Under the pieces are notes generated by a model, which worked only from the letters and a program-made list of their open reading frames with translations, ran no database searches and was not told the DNA's origin. DNA of 64,000 nt from Sphaerochaeta sp032144095 (lineage in GTDB: Bacteria > Spirochaetota > Spirochaetia > Sphaerochaetales > Sphaerochaetaceae): NCBI RefSeq assembly GCF_032144095.1, contig NZ_JAVSNJ010000002.1:248001-312000 (forward strand), read 5' to 3'. Made by a program: the position numbers and the translations under genes. Shown in pieces: positions 51,956 through 61,400 of this stretch (position 1 is the stretch's first letter; the number at the start of each line of letters is the position of its first letter).

Positions 51956-52325
51956 GATCGTTCTGCTCCTTTTTGAATAACAGGAAATAGGTCTCTATAT
52001 CCTCTAGCGTGATGCCCAGTGTCCTCATCGATGCAAAGAGGTTTGGGAGCTCCCGTCGTATGAACTGCTCCCGTTTCTTCTTGAGGACCAGGGTCCGGGC
52101 ATCCTTTGCGGTAAAGTACCCGATGCCTCGTTGGTTTTCCAGGATACCTTCATCCTGGAGGATCGAGTACGCCCTGATGACCGTATTGGGATTGACCTCC
52201 AACTGCATCGCCATATCGCGAACCGATGGGATCCTCTCCTCCTCAACCCAAGCTGTGTTGATGATAAGGTCATGAATGTACTGTGTTATCTGTACATAGA
52301 TTGGTGAACTGTTGTTAAACTGCAT
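51939..52325 (-). CDS. GntR-family regulator, YtrA type
   Basis: A 128-residue regulator: a winged helix at residues 1-70 (SPIYVQITQYIHDLI, IPSVRDMAMQLEVNPNTVIRAYSIL, then the GIGYF wing) and a short helical tail that dimerises, as in the YtrA subfamily, which usually has no ligand domain and controls its own ABC operon. Start ATG 52325 overlaps the permease stop by 11 bases; an earlier ATG at 52391 gives an unlike N-terminus. The likely operator is the inverted repeat at 54028-54055 in front of the ATPase gene. Confidence 0.88.
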   Translation of the reverse strand: MQFNNSSPIYVQITQYIHDLIINTAWVEEERIPSVRDMAMQLEVNPNTVIRAYSILQDEGILENQRGIGYFTAKDARTLVLKKKREQFIRRELPNLFASMRTLGITLEDIETYFLLFKKEQNDHEIES

Positions 52326-53106
52326 CTGTTGCCTGGACCTCCTCAACCCTAAAGTACGCCGTGACCCAGCAGAAGATGGGAAGTGCGACATAGTAGAGAA
52401 TCTTGCCCAATGCCCTGAAGGCCCCTATGGCTCCAGAAGCCGGGTCAAGCAGGAACCGGTCAAAGGAGAAGACCACATCAAAGGTCCTCAGCGAGGAGCC
52501 ATACTTGAGGGAAAAGATGATCTTCACAAACAGGAGTCCAAGGGTGGCAAGGGCAATGCCGATACCTCCAATGGAGAGGACCGTCTTGAAGAAGTGGCCC
52601 TTGTGGAAATAGGTGGCTCCCAGGAGGAATACAGACTGCCATACCCAGTACGAAGCCAGCTGCGATCCCAACCCACCCGTAAAGGGGTTGAACAAGGTCA
52701 CAGGATTGCCAAAGAAGAGCAGTTGGATAGGCTCAGTAACCACCGAAGTCAAAAAGAACAAGAGAATAATGGCGATCGGGTAGACAAAGGCTGAGAGCAC
52801 CCCTTTTGCCATAAATTTCTCAAACGAGGTTGCAGGAAGCATCAGCCACTCGTGCTGGCCATTCTTGCTGAACATGTCACTGGCAAACGAGAGGCTGGTA
52901 ATGATGAAGCCTCCGATGAACAGGAAGTTAGAGAACAGACCGTCATAGACCGCTGGAGCAAACCCCATCCGGGAGTACTGTGCAACAAAGGAATTGATCG
53001 TTTCACTTGCAAACAAGACCAGGAATATCGTGAGGGCATAGATGCTCAGGTCCCGTTTCCCTGTCTGTACCTCACGGTTTACCAACAAACCAAATCGCTT
53101 CATCAT
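52315..53106 (-). CDS. ABC-2-type membrane protein
   Basis: A 263-residue membrane protein with six to seven hydrophobic segments and little sequence signature, as is usual for ABC-2 exporter permeases linked to YtrA regulators. It has MFSKNGQHEWLMLPATSFEKFMAKG near 70-95, a motif typical of this group. It overlaps the ATPase gene before it by four bases and the GntR gene after it by 11 bases. Together with the ATPase it probably exports, or removes from the membrane, a peptide or antibiotic. Confidence 0.8.
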   Translation of the reverse strand: MMKRFGLLVNREVQTGKRDLSIYALTIFLVLFASETINSFVAQYSRMGFAPAVYDGLFSNFLFIGGFIITSLSFASDMFSKNGQHEWLMLPATSFEKFMAKGVLSAFVYPIAIILLFFLTSVVTEPIQLLFFGNPVTLFNPFTGGLGSQLASYWVWQSVFLLGATYFHKGHFFKTVLSIGGIGIALATLGLLFVKIIFSLKYGSSLRTFDVVFSFDRFLLDPASGAIGAFRALGKILYYVALPIFCWVTAYFRVEEVQATDAV

Positions 53107-54008
53107 CGTGCACCTCCTGCCATCAGGGTAGGATTCTCTACCACCACATTGAACAGGGTCTCAAGGTCCAGAGGTTGGCCCTGTACCTCTTCACCCTCTT
53201 CCCGTTCCTTCAAAACCATCCATCCACCCAGGACCTTCTCCTTGTAGACGATCCCTTTCTCAGGGCCTGGGTCACTGGAGACCAGCGCCATGACAAACCT
53301 GTCATTGACCGAGTCAACCGTGTCATTGAATATGATGGCACCATCATTGAGGATGATCAGGGGGTCGATCAGGTTCTCCATGTCCCGCACCTGGTGGGTG
53401 GAGATGATGAAGGTCCTATCCTCAGTCATTGCAGAAGCGACCGTCTGGCGAAACTGCCGTTTGGAGGGGATGTCCAGGCCATTGGTAGGTTCATCGAGGA
53501 TAAGCAGTGCCGTATTGGATGCAAGGCCAAAGGCAAGCAACAGCTTTTTCTTCTGGCCAAGGGACATCTCGCTGAGGTTCTGCTGCATGTCCAAGGAAAA
53601 ATCCTTGCAGAACTGGGCAAACATCGTATGGTCGAACCTGGGATAGAAGACCGAACGCATCGCCAGATACTCCTTTGCCTTCATCTTCGGCAGGGGGAAC
53701 TCCTCAGGAAGGTAGAAAATCTCACTGAGCATGGGGGGCTTGCGCTCGACTGGGTCAAATCCCAATGCCGAGGTATACCCTTCTGAGGGGAACAGCTGCC
53801 CAGAGAGCAGCTTGAGCAGGGTTGTCTTGCCCGAACCGTTCTTTCCCAGCAGGCCGTAGATGTTTCCACGCATGACGCTGAGATTGAGGTGGTTGAACAG
53901 GGGTTTCCTCCCATATGAGAAGCCAATATCCTGCATGTGTATGACTTCATCCTTGACGGATACGGCCACTTGGATAGCCGAATTTGTCGATTCTAGTTCA
54001 TTGGCCAT
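53103..54008 (-). CDS. ABC transporter ATPase, exporter type
   Basis: A 301-residue ATPase with Walker A GLLGKNGSGKTT near 52-63, an atypical signature LSEMSLGQKKKLLLAFGLA near 146-164 (LGQ in place of SGGQ, seen in this subfamily), Walker B LLILDEPTNGLD near 170-181 and switch His in STHQV. The C-terminus is short. It is the first gene of the operon, with GGAGG before the ATG, and partners the ABC-2 protein encoded next. Confidence 0.92.
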   Translation of the reverse strand: MANELESTNSAIQVAVSVKDEVIHMQDIGFSYGRKPLFNHLNLSVMRGNIYGLLGKNGSGKTTLLKLLSGQLFPSEGYTSALGFDPVERKPPMLSEIFYLPEEFPLPKMKAKEYLAMRSVFYPRFDHTMFAQFCKDFSLDMQQNLSEMSLGQKKKLLLAFGLASNTALLILDEPTNGLDIPSKRQFRQTVASAMTEDRTFIISTHQVRDMENLIDPLIILNDGAIIFNDTVDSVNDRFVMALVSSDPGPEKGIVYKEKVLGGWMVLKEREEGEEVQGQPLDLETLFNVVVENPTLMAGGAR

Positions 54009-54027
54009 TGATGCCTCCTTGAATACA

Positions 54028-54055
54028 TTAGTGAACTAGCTAACTAATACACTAA
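54028..54055. promoter_or_regulatory. Candidate YtrA operator upstream of the ABC-GntR operon
   Basis: TTAGTG (54028-54033) and CACTAA (54050-54055) form inverted arms with a CTAG-centred inner part (TTAGT-N10-ACTAA also present). The element starts 20 bases before the ATPase ATG. Spacing and symmetry fit the operators of YtrA-type GntR regulators. Confidence 0.45.
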
Positions 54056-54323
54056 TTACTTAAGGATGTCTACCACTTCCCATATAATTTTCCTGAAATG
54101 TTTTGAAACAATTCCATACCACCAGTATTTCAAGCAAATCAGTAGCCTATGGCTGGTAAAACCCCCCATAAGTTGATAACATCTTTTCTCGCGCATGGAC
54201 GGTTCGTTTATGCGCAAAAGCAAAAACCAGAGGCTCACCCTTCTGGGAAACACTTAATAAAAAAAGGGCCAAAACCTTATTTTGGTACAAAAATTCAACA
54301 TGGACTAGAAAGGACAGAGGGTG
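54056..54323. other. Intergenic region between divergent operons
   Basis: This AT-rich region of 268 bases holds the promoters of the ABC operon (left) and dat (right). CCAAAA (54269-54274) and TTTTGG (54280-54285) form a short inverted repeat about 40 bases before dat. No gene is seen. Confidence 0.4.
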
Positions 54324-55682
54324 ATGAACGAAACCTTGAACTTACTTAGCAACAAAACCTACCTCGACCGTCAAAACGAAACTGAATCAAACGCAAGAAG
54401 CTATCCTAGAAAATTCCCTATCGCGATCAAAAAAGCAAAAGGTTCCTGGATTGAGGATGTGGAAGGAAACTCCTATCTGGATTTCCTCTGCGGAGCCGGA
54501 ACACTGGCCCTTGGGCACAACGATGCAGAAGTCAACCAGGCCATGGTCGATCTCATCACCTCAGAAGCCCCCTTACATACCCTAGACCTGACAACCCCAA
54601 CGAAAGACACATTTGTCCAGACCATACTCTCCCTCCTTCCTGAAGAACTGCAAACCAACGGAAGAATCCAATTTTGCAGTCCCTCCGGAACCGATGCCGT
54701 CGATGCAGCCATCAAGCTTTGCAAGACAGCAACAGGAAGGTCATCGATCATCGCCTTTGGTGGCGGCTACCATGGCATGGGCCACGGAGCCCTTGCCCTC
54801 ACCGGCAACCTCAACGCAAAGAACCGAGTCAATGGCCTTATGCCCGATGTCCATTTCTTCCCCTACCCCTACTCCTACCGCTGTCCATTCGGTCTAGGTG
54901 GGGATGCAGGCATCGATGCTGCCTGTGCATTTTTCGAGAAGACCCTCAAGGATCCTGAAAGTGGGATAACCAAACCTGCAGCGGTGATCCTGGAACCCAT
55001 ACAGGGAGAGGGCGGTGTCATTCCTGCACCTATAAAGTTCCTGCAGACTATCAGGCGGGTGACCCAGGAGCTCGACATCCCCATGATCGTCGATGAGATC
55101 CAGTGTGGTATCGGCCGAAGCGGCAGGTTCTTTGCCTTCGAGTATGCCGACATCACCCCTGATGTCATCCTCGCCTCCAAAGCCATCGGGGGCAGCCAGC
55201 CCATGAGCGTCGTCATCTACAACAAGAAGCTCGACCTGTGGGAATCAGGCGCCCATGCAGGGACCTTCCGTGGCAACCAGCTTGCCATGGCAGCTGGCAC
55301 GGTGGTGATGAAGCGGGTAAGCACCCAGAATTTCCTTGATGAGGTGAAGGCAAAAGGGAAGCTGATCGAAGAGAGGCTCTACCGACTCAAGGCAGAGCTG
55401 CCCATCATCGGCGACATCAGGGGCAAGGGCCTGATGATCGGCATCGAGTTTGTCGATACCAACGCCCAGGCTGACTCCCTCGGTTCCTATCCTCCTAGCG
55501 GGACCATTGCCGCCAAGATCCAGAAGCACTGTTTTGAGAATAGGCTCATCATGGAAAAGGGCGGTAGATATGGGTCGGTCATGCGCTGCCTCTGTGCCCT
55601 GAACGTCTCTCGGGAGGAGATAGCCATCATGCTTGATACTTTAGAGAGAGCCATCCGCCAGGTAGAAGCCGATGAACGATGA
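54324..55682 (+). CDS. dat: Diaminobutyrate-2-oxoglutarate aminotransferase
   Basis: A 452-residue class-III PLP aminotransferase. Motifs: SGTDAVDAAIKL for phosphate binding, FGGGYHGMGHGAL, EPIQGEGGVIPAP, VDEIQCGIGRSG and the PLP lysine in LASKAIGG near 283. The sequence belongs to the Dat/EctB group, which makes L-2,4-diaminobutyrate from aspartate semialdehyde. The next gene is a diaminobutyrate decarboxylase and no ectoine genes follow, so the product is 1,3-diaminopropane. ATG 54324 has AGGA nine bases upstream; a GTG at 54321 is the alternative. It overlaps ddc by 11 bases. Confidence 0.88.
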   Translation: MNETLNLLSNKTYLDRQNETESNARSYPRKFPIAIKKAKGSWIEDVEGNSYLDFLCGAGTLALGHNDAEVNQAMVDLITSEAPLHTLDLTTPTKDTFVQTILSLLPEELQTNGRIQFCSPSGTDAVDAAIKLCKTATGRSSIIAFGGGYHGMGHGALALTGNLNAKNRVNGLMPDVHFFPYPYSYRCPFGLGGDAGIDAACAFFEKTLKDPESGITKPAAVILEPIQGEGGVIPAPIKFLQTIRRVTQELDIPMIVDEIQCGIGRSGRFFAFEYADITPDVILASKAIGGSQPMSVVIYNKKLDLWESGAHAGTFRGNQLAMAAGTVVMKRVSTQNFLDEVKAKGKLIEERLYRLKAELPIIGDIRGKGLMIGIEFVDTNAQADSLGSYPPSGTIAAKIQKHCFENRLIMEKGGRYGSVMRCLCALNVSREEIAIMLDTLERAIRQVEADER

Positions 55683-57129
55683 ACTGGCCATGCCCTATTT
55701 CCTTACTCATGAAGAGACAACCAAAGAGTCCTACCGGGCAATGGTTGAGGCGACCGTCAAGGCCATCCTCGATGCCATTGCCGACGATAGGGCCTATGGT
55801 GGAAAGAGCCCGCAGGAACTGCAGGCCCTGATAGAGAGGCCTACCCTCCTCCCCCCTGCAGGTCTTGGTTTCGACCAGGTCCTGCAAGAACTTGAGAGTG
55901 TGATCCTGCCCAACTTTCTGAGAACCACCAGCACCGACTACCTTGCACACCTGCATAGCCCTGCCCTTCTGGAAAGCATCTGCAGCGAGCTGATCATCTC
56001 CACCTTCAACCAATCGATGGACTCATGGGACCAGTCTCCCATAGCTACCGAGGTGGAGTTGCAGGTAACGAGGTTTCTCTGCTCGCTCTACGGCTACCCG
56101 ATGGAGAGCGATGGCATCTTCACCTCCGGGGGAAGCCAGTCCAATCTCAGCGGCCTTACCCTGGCCCGCGATTGGTACTGCAGCAAGGCCCTCAAGCATG
56201 ATGTAAAGAAGTTGGGTCTGCCACCCTCCTATAGCAAGCTGCGTATCTACACCTCGGAGGTGTCACACTTCTCCATGGAGAAGAGCGCCCACCTTCTTGG
56301 CCTTGGCTACGATGCGGTAAGGAAGGTCCCGGTAGACAAGGAGTGCAGGATGGATAGCGAGGCCCTGGAAGCTCTCATCCTGCTGGACAAGGAAGCGGGC
56401 CTGTTGCCCTTCTGTGTCGTCGCAACGCTTGGTACCACCGACTATGGCAGCATTGACCCTGTGCATGCACTGAGTGCCATCTGCAAGAGGCACAAGCTCT
56501 GGCTGCATGCCGATGCGGCCTATGGCAGTGGTGTACAGCTTTCCACCCAGTATGCCCATCGCCTCGGGCCCATCGCAGAGTGTGATTCGATAACCGTGGA
56601 CTTCCACAAGATGTTTTTGCTTCCCATCAGCTGTGGTGCCTTTTTGGTCAGGGATGGAAAAAACCTTGAGGCCTTCTCCCTCCATGCAGACTATCTGAAC
56701 CGGGAAGAGGACGAAGAGGATGGCTACACCAACCTCGTCGGAAAATCGATGCAGACAACCAGGCGTTTCGATGCCCTGAAGGTGTGGGTATCGTTTCTCG
56801 TCCGTGGCCAGGATGGGTATGCCTCGATCATCGACACCTGCATCGAGAATGCTGCCTACCTCTATGGCCAGCTGAAGAAGAACAGCGCCTTTGAGGTTGC
56901 CATCGAACCTGAGATAAGCTCGGTGGTATTCAGGCTGCAGGCTACCTGTGAGGTCAACAAGAAGGTCCGGCGTCTCCTGCTCCACAGCAAGGGTGTGGTC
57001 ATAGGCCAGACGGTCTATGAAAACAAGACCTTCCTCAAGTTCACCCTGCTCAACCCGCTCTTGACCCATGACAAGCTTGATGAGCTGTTGCTTCTCATCG
57101 AGGAGTTGGGCAAAGAGATTATGGGCTAG
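55672..57129 (+). CDS. ddc: L-2,4-diaminobutyrate decarboxylase
   Basis: A 485-residue group-II PLP decarboxylase. The conserved SGGSQSNLSGL near 148-158, SEVSHFSMEKSAHLLG near 203-218, HADAAYGSG near 281-289 and the PLP lysine in TVDFHKMFLLP near 314 are all present. The length and its pairing with dat identify it as Ddc rather than a glutamate or tyrosine decarboxylase. It yields 1,3-diaminopropane, a polyamine by itself or a norspermidine precursor; no norspermidine genes follow here. The start overlaps the dat stop, so translation is coupled. Confidence 0.88.
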   Translation: MNDELAMPYFLTHEETTKESYRAMVEATVKAILDAIADDRAYGGKSPQELQALIERPTLLPPAGLGFDQVLQELESVILPNFLRTTSTDYLAHLHSPALLESICSELIISTFNQSMDSWDQSPIATEVELQVTRFLCSLYGYPMESDGIFTSGGSQSNLSGLTLARDWYCSKALKHDVKKLGLPPSYSKLRIYTSEVSHFSMEKSAHLLGLGYDAVRKVPVDKECRMDSEALEALILLDKEAGLLPFCVVATLGTTDYGSIDPVHALSAICKRHKLWLHADAAYGSGVQLSTQYAHRLGPIAECDSITVDFHKMFLLPISCGAFLVRDGKNLEAFSLHADYLNREEDEEDGYTNLVGKSMQTTRRFDALKVWVSFLVRGQDGYASIIDTCIENAAYLYGQLKKNSAFEVAIEPEISSVVFRLQATCEVNKKVRRLLLHSKGVVIGQTVYENKTFLKFTLLNPLLTHDKLDELLLLIEELGKEIMG

Positions 57130-57158
57130 AGAACCACAAAAGACTAGCGTCCTTTCTG

Positions 57159-57187
57159 ACAGCCTCCCTTAGGACAAGGGGGGCTGT
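57159..57187. terminator. Hairpin between ddc and the convergent membrane protein gene
   Basis: ACAGCCTCCCTT (57159-57170) pairs with AAGGGGGGCTGT (57176-57187), with one G-T pair. It overlaps the last codons of the YczE-type gene and follows ddc by 29 bases. No strong T run is present on either side. Confidence 0.5.
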
Positions 57188-57840
57188 TGTATTACCTTTA
57201 CCTTGGAAAGATTCCTGAAGGTATCGAAAAAGGTCTCGTGCACCACCTTGGTTGGGTCAAAATGGAGAACCTTAAAGGTAAGCTGTATGCAAAATCCGAT
57301 GGCAACGGCCGCAAGCAGGGTCCCAAGCCCTACAAGGCCTCCCAGGAAGGCTCCAATGGTGACGACAAGGATCTCCATGCCGCTACGGCAGACCCCTACC
57401 GACAGCTTGGTCTTGCGGGTAAGGACTACCATGAGGCTGTCCCTGGGACCAGCACCAAACCCCGAGGAGATGTAGTGGTAGGTGGCAAAGGAGATGACAA
57501 ACAGCCCTGCTATCATCTGCAGAGCCCCGAGCAAGAACGTGTCCTGTTTGGGGATGAAGTCCAGGCCGAGCAGCAAATTCATGAACAGTCCGACAAAGAC
57601 CATGTTGCAAAGGGTTCCCAGGCCAAGCTTCTCACCAGAGAGCAGGACGATCCCACAGATGGCCAACCCCACAAGGATGGATACGGTGCCTATCTGCATG
57701 CCCAGGACCTTGGCAAGGCCTGCATGGAAGACCTCCCATGGGGCATAGCCGATATTGCCCTTCATGGTCAGGATGATTCCCACTGCATAGAGAAACAATC
57801 CAAAGAACAACCTCAGCAACCTAAGGAAAAATGTATTCAT
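57169..57840 (-). CDS. YczE/YitT-family integral membrane protein
   Basis: A 223-residue membrane protein with five to six hydrophobic segments. The family landmarks are KGNIGYAPWEVFHAGL near 26-41 and GFGAGPRDSLMVVLTRKT near 126-143, as in YczE/YyaS proteins. The biochemical role of the family is unknown; Bacillus YczE affects lipopeptide production. An upstream start at 57927 adds 29 unlike residues; ATG 57840 with an AGAGGG site gives the conserved start. It is convergent with ddc and has a long leader with a strong hairpin upstream. Confidence 0.85.
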   Translation of the reverse strand: MNTFFLRLLRLFFGLFLYAVGIILTMKGNIGYAPWEVFHAGLAKVLGMQIGTVSILVGLAICGIVLLSGEKLGLGTLCNMVFVGLFMNLLLGLDFIPKQDTFLLGALQMIAGLFVISFATYHYISSGFGAGPRDSLMVVLTRKTKLSVGVCRSGMEILVVTIGAFLGGLVGLGTLLAAVAIGFCIQLTFKVLHFDPTKVVHETFFDTFRNLSKVKVIQQPPLS

Positions 57841-58170
57841 GTAACTCTGCCCTCTTTCTGAAGCAACCATAGCTGGAAAGGGAGGGAAATGCCAGAGGCG
57901 ATGGCTTGAAAAAACCTTGCATGGCAAGCTTTCCGTTGATTTTGTCCAGAAGTGCAGAGCAACCCTGGCAACCTGAGCTTCGCCTCAGTAAGGGATCAGG
58001 GTCAGACACACCCCTTTGGGCAGAAGCATGCAGAGAGCTCCCCAAGGTTTCCCTCAAGGAGCTCTCTGCATGGTGTTTTTTTCTTGGTCGCTATCTTGTT
58101 CTTTGTCAGTATCTTGTCCTCGGCACTTTATCTTGGCATGAAATGTTTCATGCAAGCAAAGGAGAACACT
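57841..58170. other. Intergenic region with strong hairpin
   Basis: 330 bases without a supported gene between the YczE-type gene and the PII-like gene, both on the minus strand. The main content is the long hairpin at 58028-58071. A plus-strand open frame crosses it but becomes antisense to the PII-like gene and has no start signal. Confidence 0.5.
58028..58081 (+). terminator. Strong hairpin followed by T run on the plus strand
   Basis: ATGCAGAGAGCTCC (58028-58041) and its exact complement (58058-58071) form a 14-bp stem with a 16-base loop, then GGTG and seven T. By form this is a plus-strand terminator, but no plus-strand gene precedes it closer than ddc (900 bases). On the minus strand it follows the efflux operon by about 100 bases but lacks a T run. 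Confidence 0.5.
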
Positions 58171-58443
58171 CTACATCACAAAGTATCCGATGCCTTCATG
58201 GTCGTATTTCTTCTTTACCAGGACGATGGCCTGTTCAATGCTTTCGAGTACCTCTTGCTCACAGTAGATGAGCAGGATGAAATTCTCCTCAGGCCATACA
58301 TCGTTGCCAAGCTTGGGAGTTGTCGAGCCCCTGCCATGGACTGTGGGGATGATGGTGTAGTGCATGGGAACCTTATAGTGGGCCAAGGCATCCAGAAGGT
58401 CGTCCTGGATGGCTTGGGCTGCGATGATCTCTACCCTTTTCAT
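58171..58443 (-). CDS. PII-like transporter-associated protein
   Basis: A 90-residue protein with the PII/ferredoxin-like fold and high similarity in layout to the PG0541 group (start MKRVEIIAAQAIQDDLLDAL, then IPTVHGRGSTTPKLGNDVWPEENFILLIYC). Members are encoded next to RND efflux pumps and are thought to sense a ligand or adenylate state. The T-loop uridylylation Tyr of GlnB is absent. It overlaps the RND gene by four bases and is the last gene of the TolC-MFP-RND operon. Confidence 0.82.
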   Translation of the reverse strand: MKRVEIIAAQAIQDDLLDALAHYKVPMHYTIIPTVHGRGSTTPKLGNDVWPEENFILLIYCEQEVLESIEQAIVLVKKKYDHEGIGYFVM

Positions 58444-61400
58444 GAAAGATCTCCTTCTACGAATGTTTCGATGCTCTCAATGTCAAGCTTGCTCTTATCC
58501 TTGTTGAACAGGGCGTAGAGCACTGGGGTGAAGAATATGGTCATCAGGGTGCTGATGGCCATCCCTCCTACGATCGTCTGCCCCAAAGGCTGGATCTGTT
58601 CCGCTCCCTGGCCTCCGAAGAACGCCAGGGGGATCATGCCGAAGATCGTGGTGAGGCTGGTCATCAGAATCGGCTTAAGCCGGTTTCCCCCAGCCTCAAG
58701 GCAGGCGCTGCGCAGGTCCATGCCACGCTTTCTCAGCAGGTTGGTGTAGTCGACAAGGACGATGCCGTTGTTGACTACAATGCCTGCAAGGATGACGACC
58801 CCGATCGCCGAAATAAGGCTGAAGGTCTCTCCTGTTATCAGGTAGATCCCGACGACACCTACAGCCATCAGGGGGATGGAGAGCAGGATGATGAACGGGT
58901 TCTTGAAGGACTCGAACAGGCTTGCCATGACCCCAAATACCAGCACCACTGCCAGCAGGAGGATGATGACCACCTGCTTTGCCATGGCTGCCATATCTGC
59001 AAAGTCTCCACCGTACTCGATGTACACCTCGTCGCTGAGGACCATGTTCTCGGCTATGAGGGCCTTGATCTCCTTCTCGACAGCCGAGGAGGCGTATCCA
59101 TCTGCCAAGCCACCGATGACATGCACGGTGCGGATCTCATCCTCACGGGTGATGGAGACAGGGCCGGTGGAACGGGTAATCGTTGCAAGGTTTGCCAGGG
59201 AAATCTTCTGCCCAAAGGAGTTCTGGACAAAGATTCTCTCCAGGTCCATCTCGCTTGCACGATCCTTGGATGCCAGCATGACCATCACGTTGGTGTCGGT
59301 CCCGTTGGTCTTCAGCTGGGTTGCCGTGATGCCGCTGACACTGTTGCTGATCTCAGTGGCTATGCCCTGCATGGTAAGGCCATAGGAGTAGGCCCTTTCC
59401 CGGTCGATCTGCACCTCAAGCTGGGGCAGGCCCTTGGAAAAGTCGGTCCTTGGTTCGGTGACACCGGGGAGGTTGGCAGCTATCAGGGCCTGTACCTGAT
59501 CAGCCGTTGCAAACGCCAGTTCCAGGTTGTCGCTCTTGATGATGACATCAACCGGGTTGGCATTGCCCAATCCCATGGAGACTGTCGAGAACGAGAATGA
59601 TGCTGCAGGATAGTCGTTGAAATAGGACCTGAGCTTCTCCTGGACATCAAACATGGTGTCGATCTGCTTGTCACTCTCAGGTAGGGAGATCTGCAGCGTA
59701 CCACTGTTGGAGCTGCCATTGCCGAAGATGCCTCCACCTCCAACGGTCACGATGATGTCCTTGTACCCCTTGATCTCCTCCTTTGCCTTCAGTTCAAGGT
59801 CCCTGAGGATGGATTCCGTGGACTCCAGGGTCGACCCCACAGGAAGGGTTACGGTCAGGGAGACCGAACTCTCGGTCATCTGGGGATAGAGGGTCGTATG
59901 CATGGCAGAGAATGCCTGGACGGTGATGACCATGATGAGGACAACCAGAAGGGTACTGAGCCATTTGTGGTCGAGAAGAGAGGCCAAAATACGCTTGTAG
60001 CCCCTATCGAGAGCCTGAAAAGCCCCTTCCATGCCATCATCCATCTTGCGCAGGATGCCTACCTTCAAAGGCTTCTGCTTTCGGGTATAGACCTTGACGT
60101 AGGAGCTGGTAAGCACCGGGATGAGGGTGATGGAGACCACCAGGGAGGAGATGAGGGATATGATGATGGTGGCTGCCATTGGGGTGAGCATCTCACCAAG
60201 CATCTCCAGGTTGCTCCTCAGCAGCACGATAGGGACAAATACACAGACTGTCGTCAGAGTTGATGCCGTTATGGCTACAATCATCTCCTTGGTGCCCAAC
60301 AGGGCTGCAGTCTGGAGTTTCGATCCCCTTTCACGGTACCGGAAGATGTTCTCAAGTACGACGATCGAGCAGTCAACTGTCATGCCAAGGCCTAGTATCA
60401 GGCCGGAGAGGGTCATGAGGTTGAGTGAATATCCCATGAAGAACATCACCAGGATGGTGACGAGCATGGAGACCGGGATGGAGAGGCCGATGATGAATGT
60501 CGACTTGAGGCTTCTGAGGAAGATGAACAGGACGATCATGACCAGGATGACACCATACAAGAGCGACTGGTAGACCGTTGCAATGGTCGAGTCGATCATG
60601 GTGGTGGTGTCGATGGTCACATAGAGGCTCACACCCTTGGGGAGTTCCTTGTTCAGTTCATTGATGACCTTGTAGATATCCTTGGCAACCTGCACGCTGT
60701 TGGCATCGGACTCCTTGGAGACAGAGAGGTATACCCCACTCTCCCCATTGATGAATACCTTGGAGGAGGCATCCTTGTAGGCATAGGAGATGTCTGCAAT
60801 GTCCTTGAGCCGTACGGTAAGGGTGGATGCCACCACGCCTGAGGCGTTGTACTTGGGAAAGGATGCTACGAGCACATCCCCGATGTCCTCAAGGGTGGTG
60901 AGCTGGGCATCGGTACGCAATAGGTATGAGACCCCCCCTTCGGTGATGGAACCCGAGCCTATCTGGTAGTTCTGGGGATTGAGGGCCCTTGCCACCTGGG
61001 AGAGGGTGATCGAATAGGCTTCAAGCCTGTTCTGTTCAACCGCCACCTGGATGTAGTTGTCCTGGCCGCCATTGATCGTGGTGGAGGAGACTCCCCCAAC
61101 CCGTTCCAGTTTGGCCTGGATCTTCTCCTTTGCAATGGAGCGCAACTCATTGGCGTCCTGTCCCTCCGCCCCGATGACTGCAATATTCATGATGGGCATC
61201 ATGTTGGTGTTGATCTTGAAGATGGTTGGCGTTGAGGCCTCATCGGGAAAGGCATCGGCGTAGAGGTTCAGGTTGTCGTTTATCGACTGGCTTGCCTTGT
61301 CCAGGTCGGTGCCATAGTTGAACTGCAGCATCACCATGCTGAAGCCTTCGGATGAGGTTGAGTTGATGGCCTTGATGCCACCGACATTGGAGACAGCAGA

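Noticed and set aside
57952..58518. Plus-strand open frame of 188 codons
   Set aside because: Most of it is antisense to the PII-like gene and the start of the RND gene end. A hydrophobic stretch near 58076-58148 comes from T-rich DNA after a hairpin.
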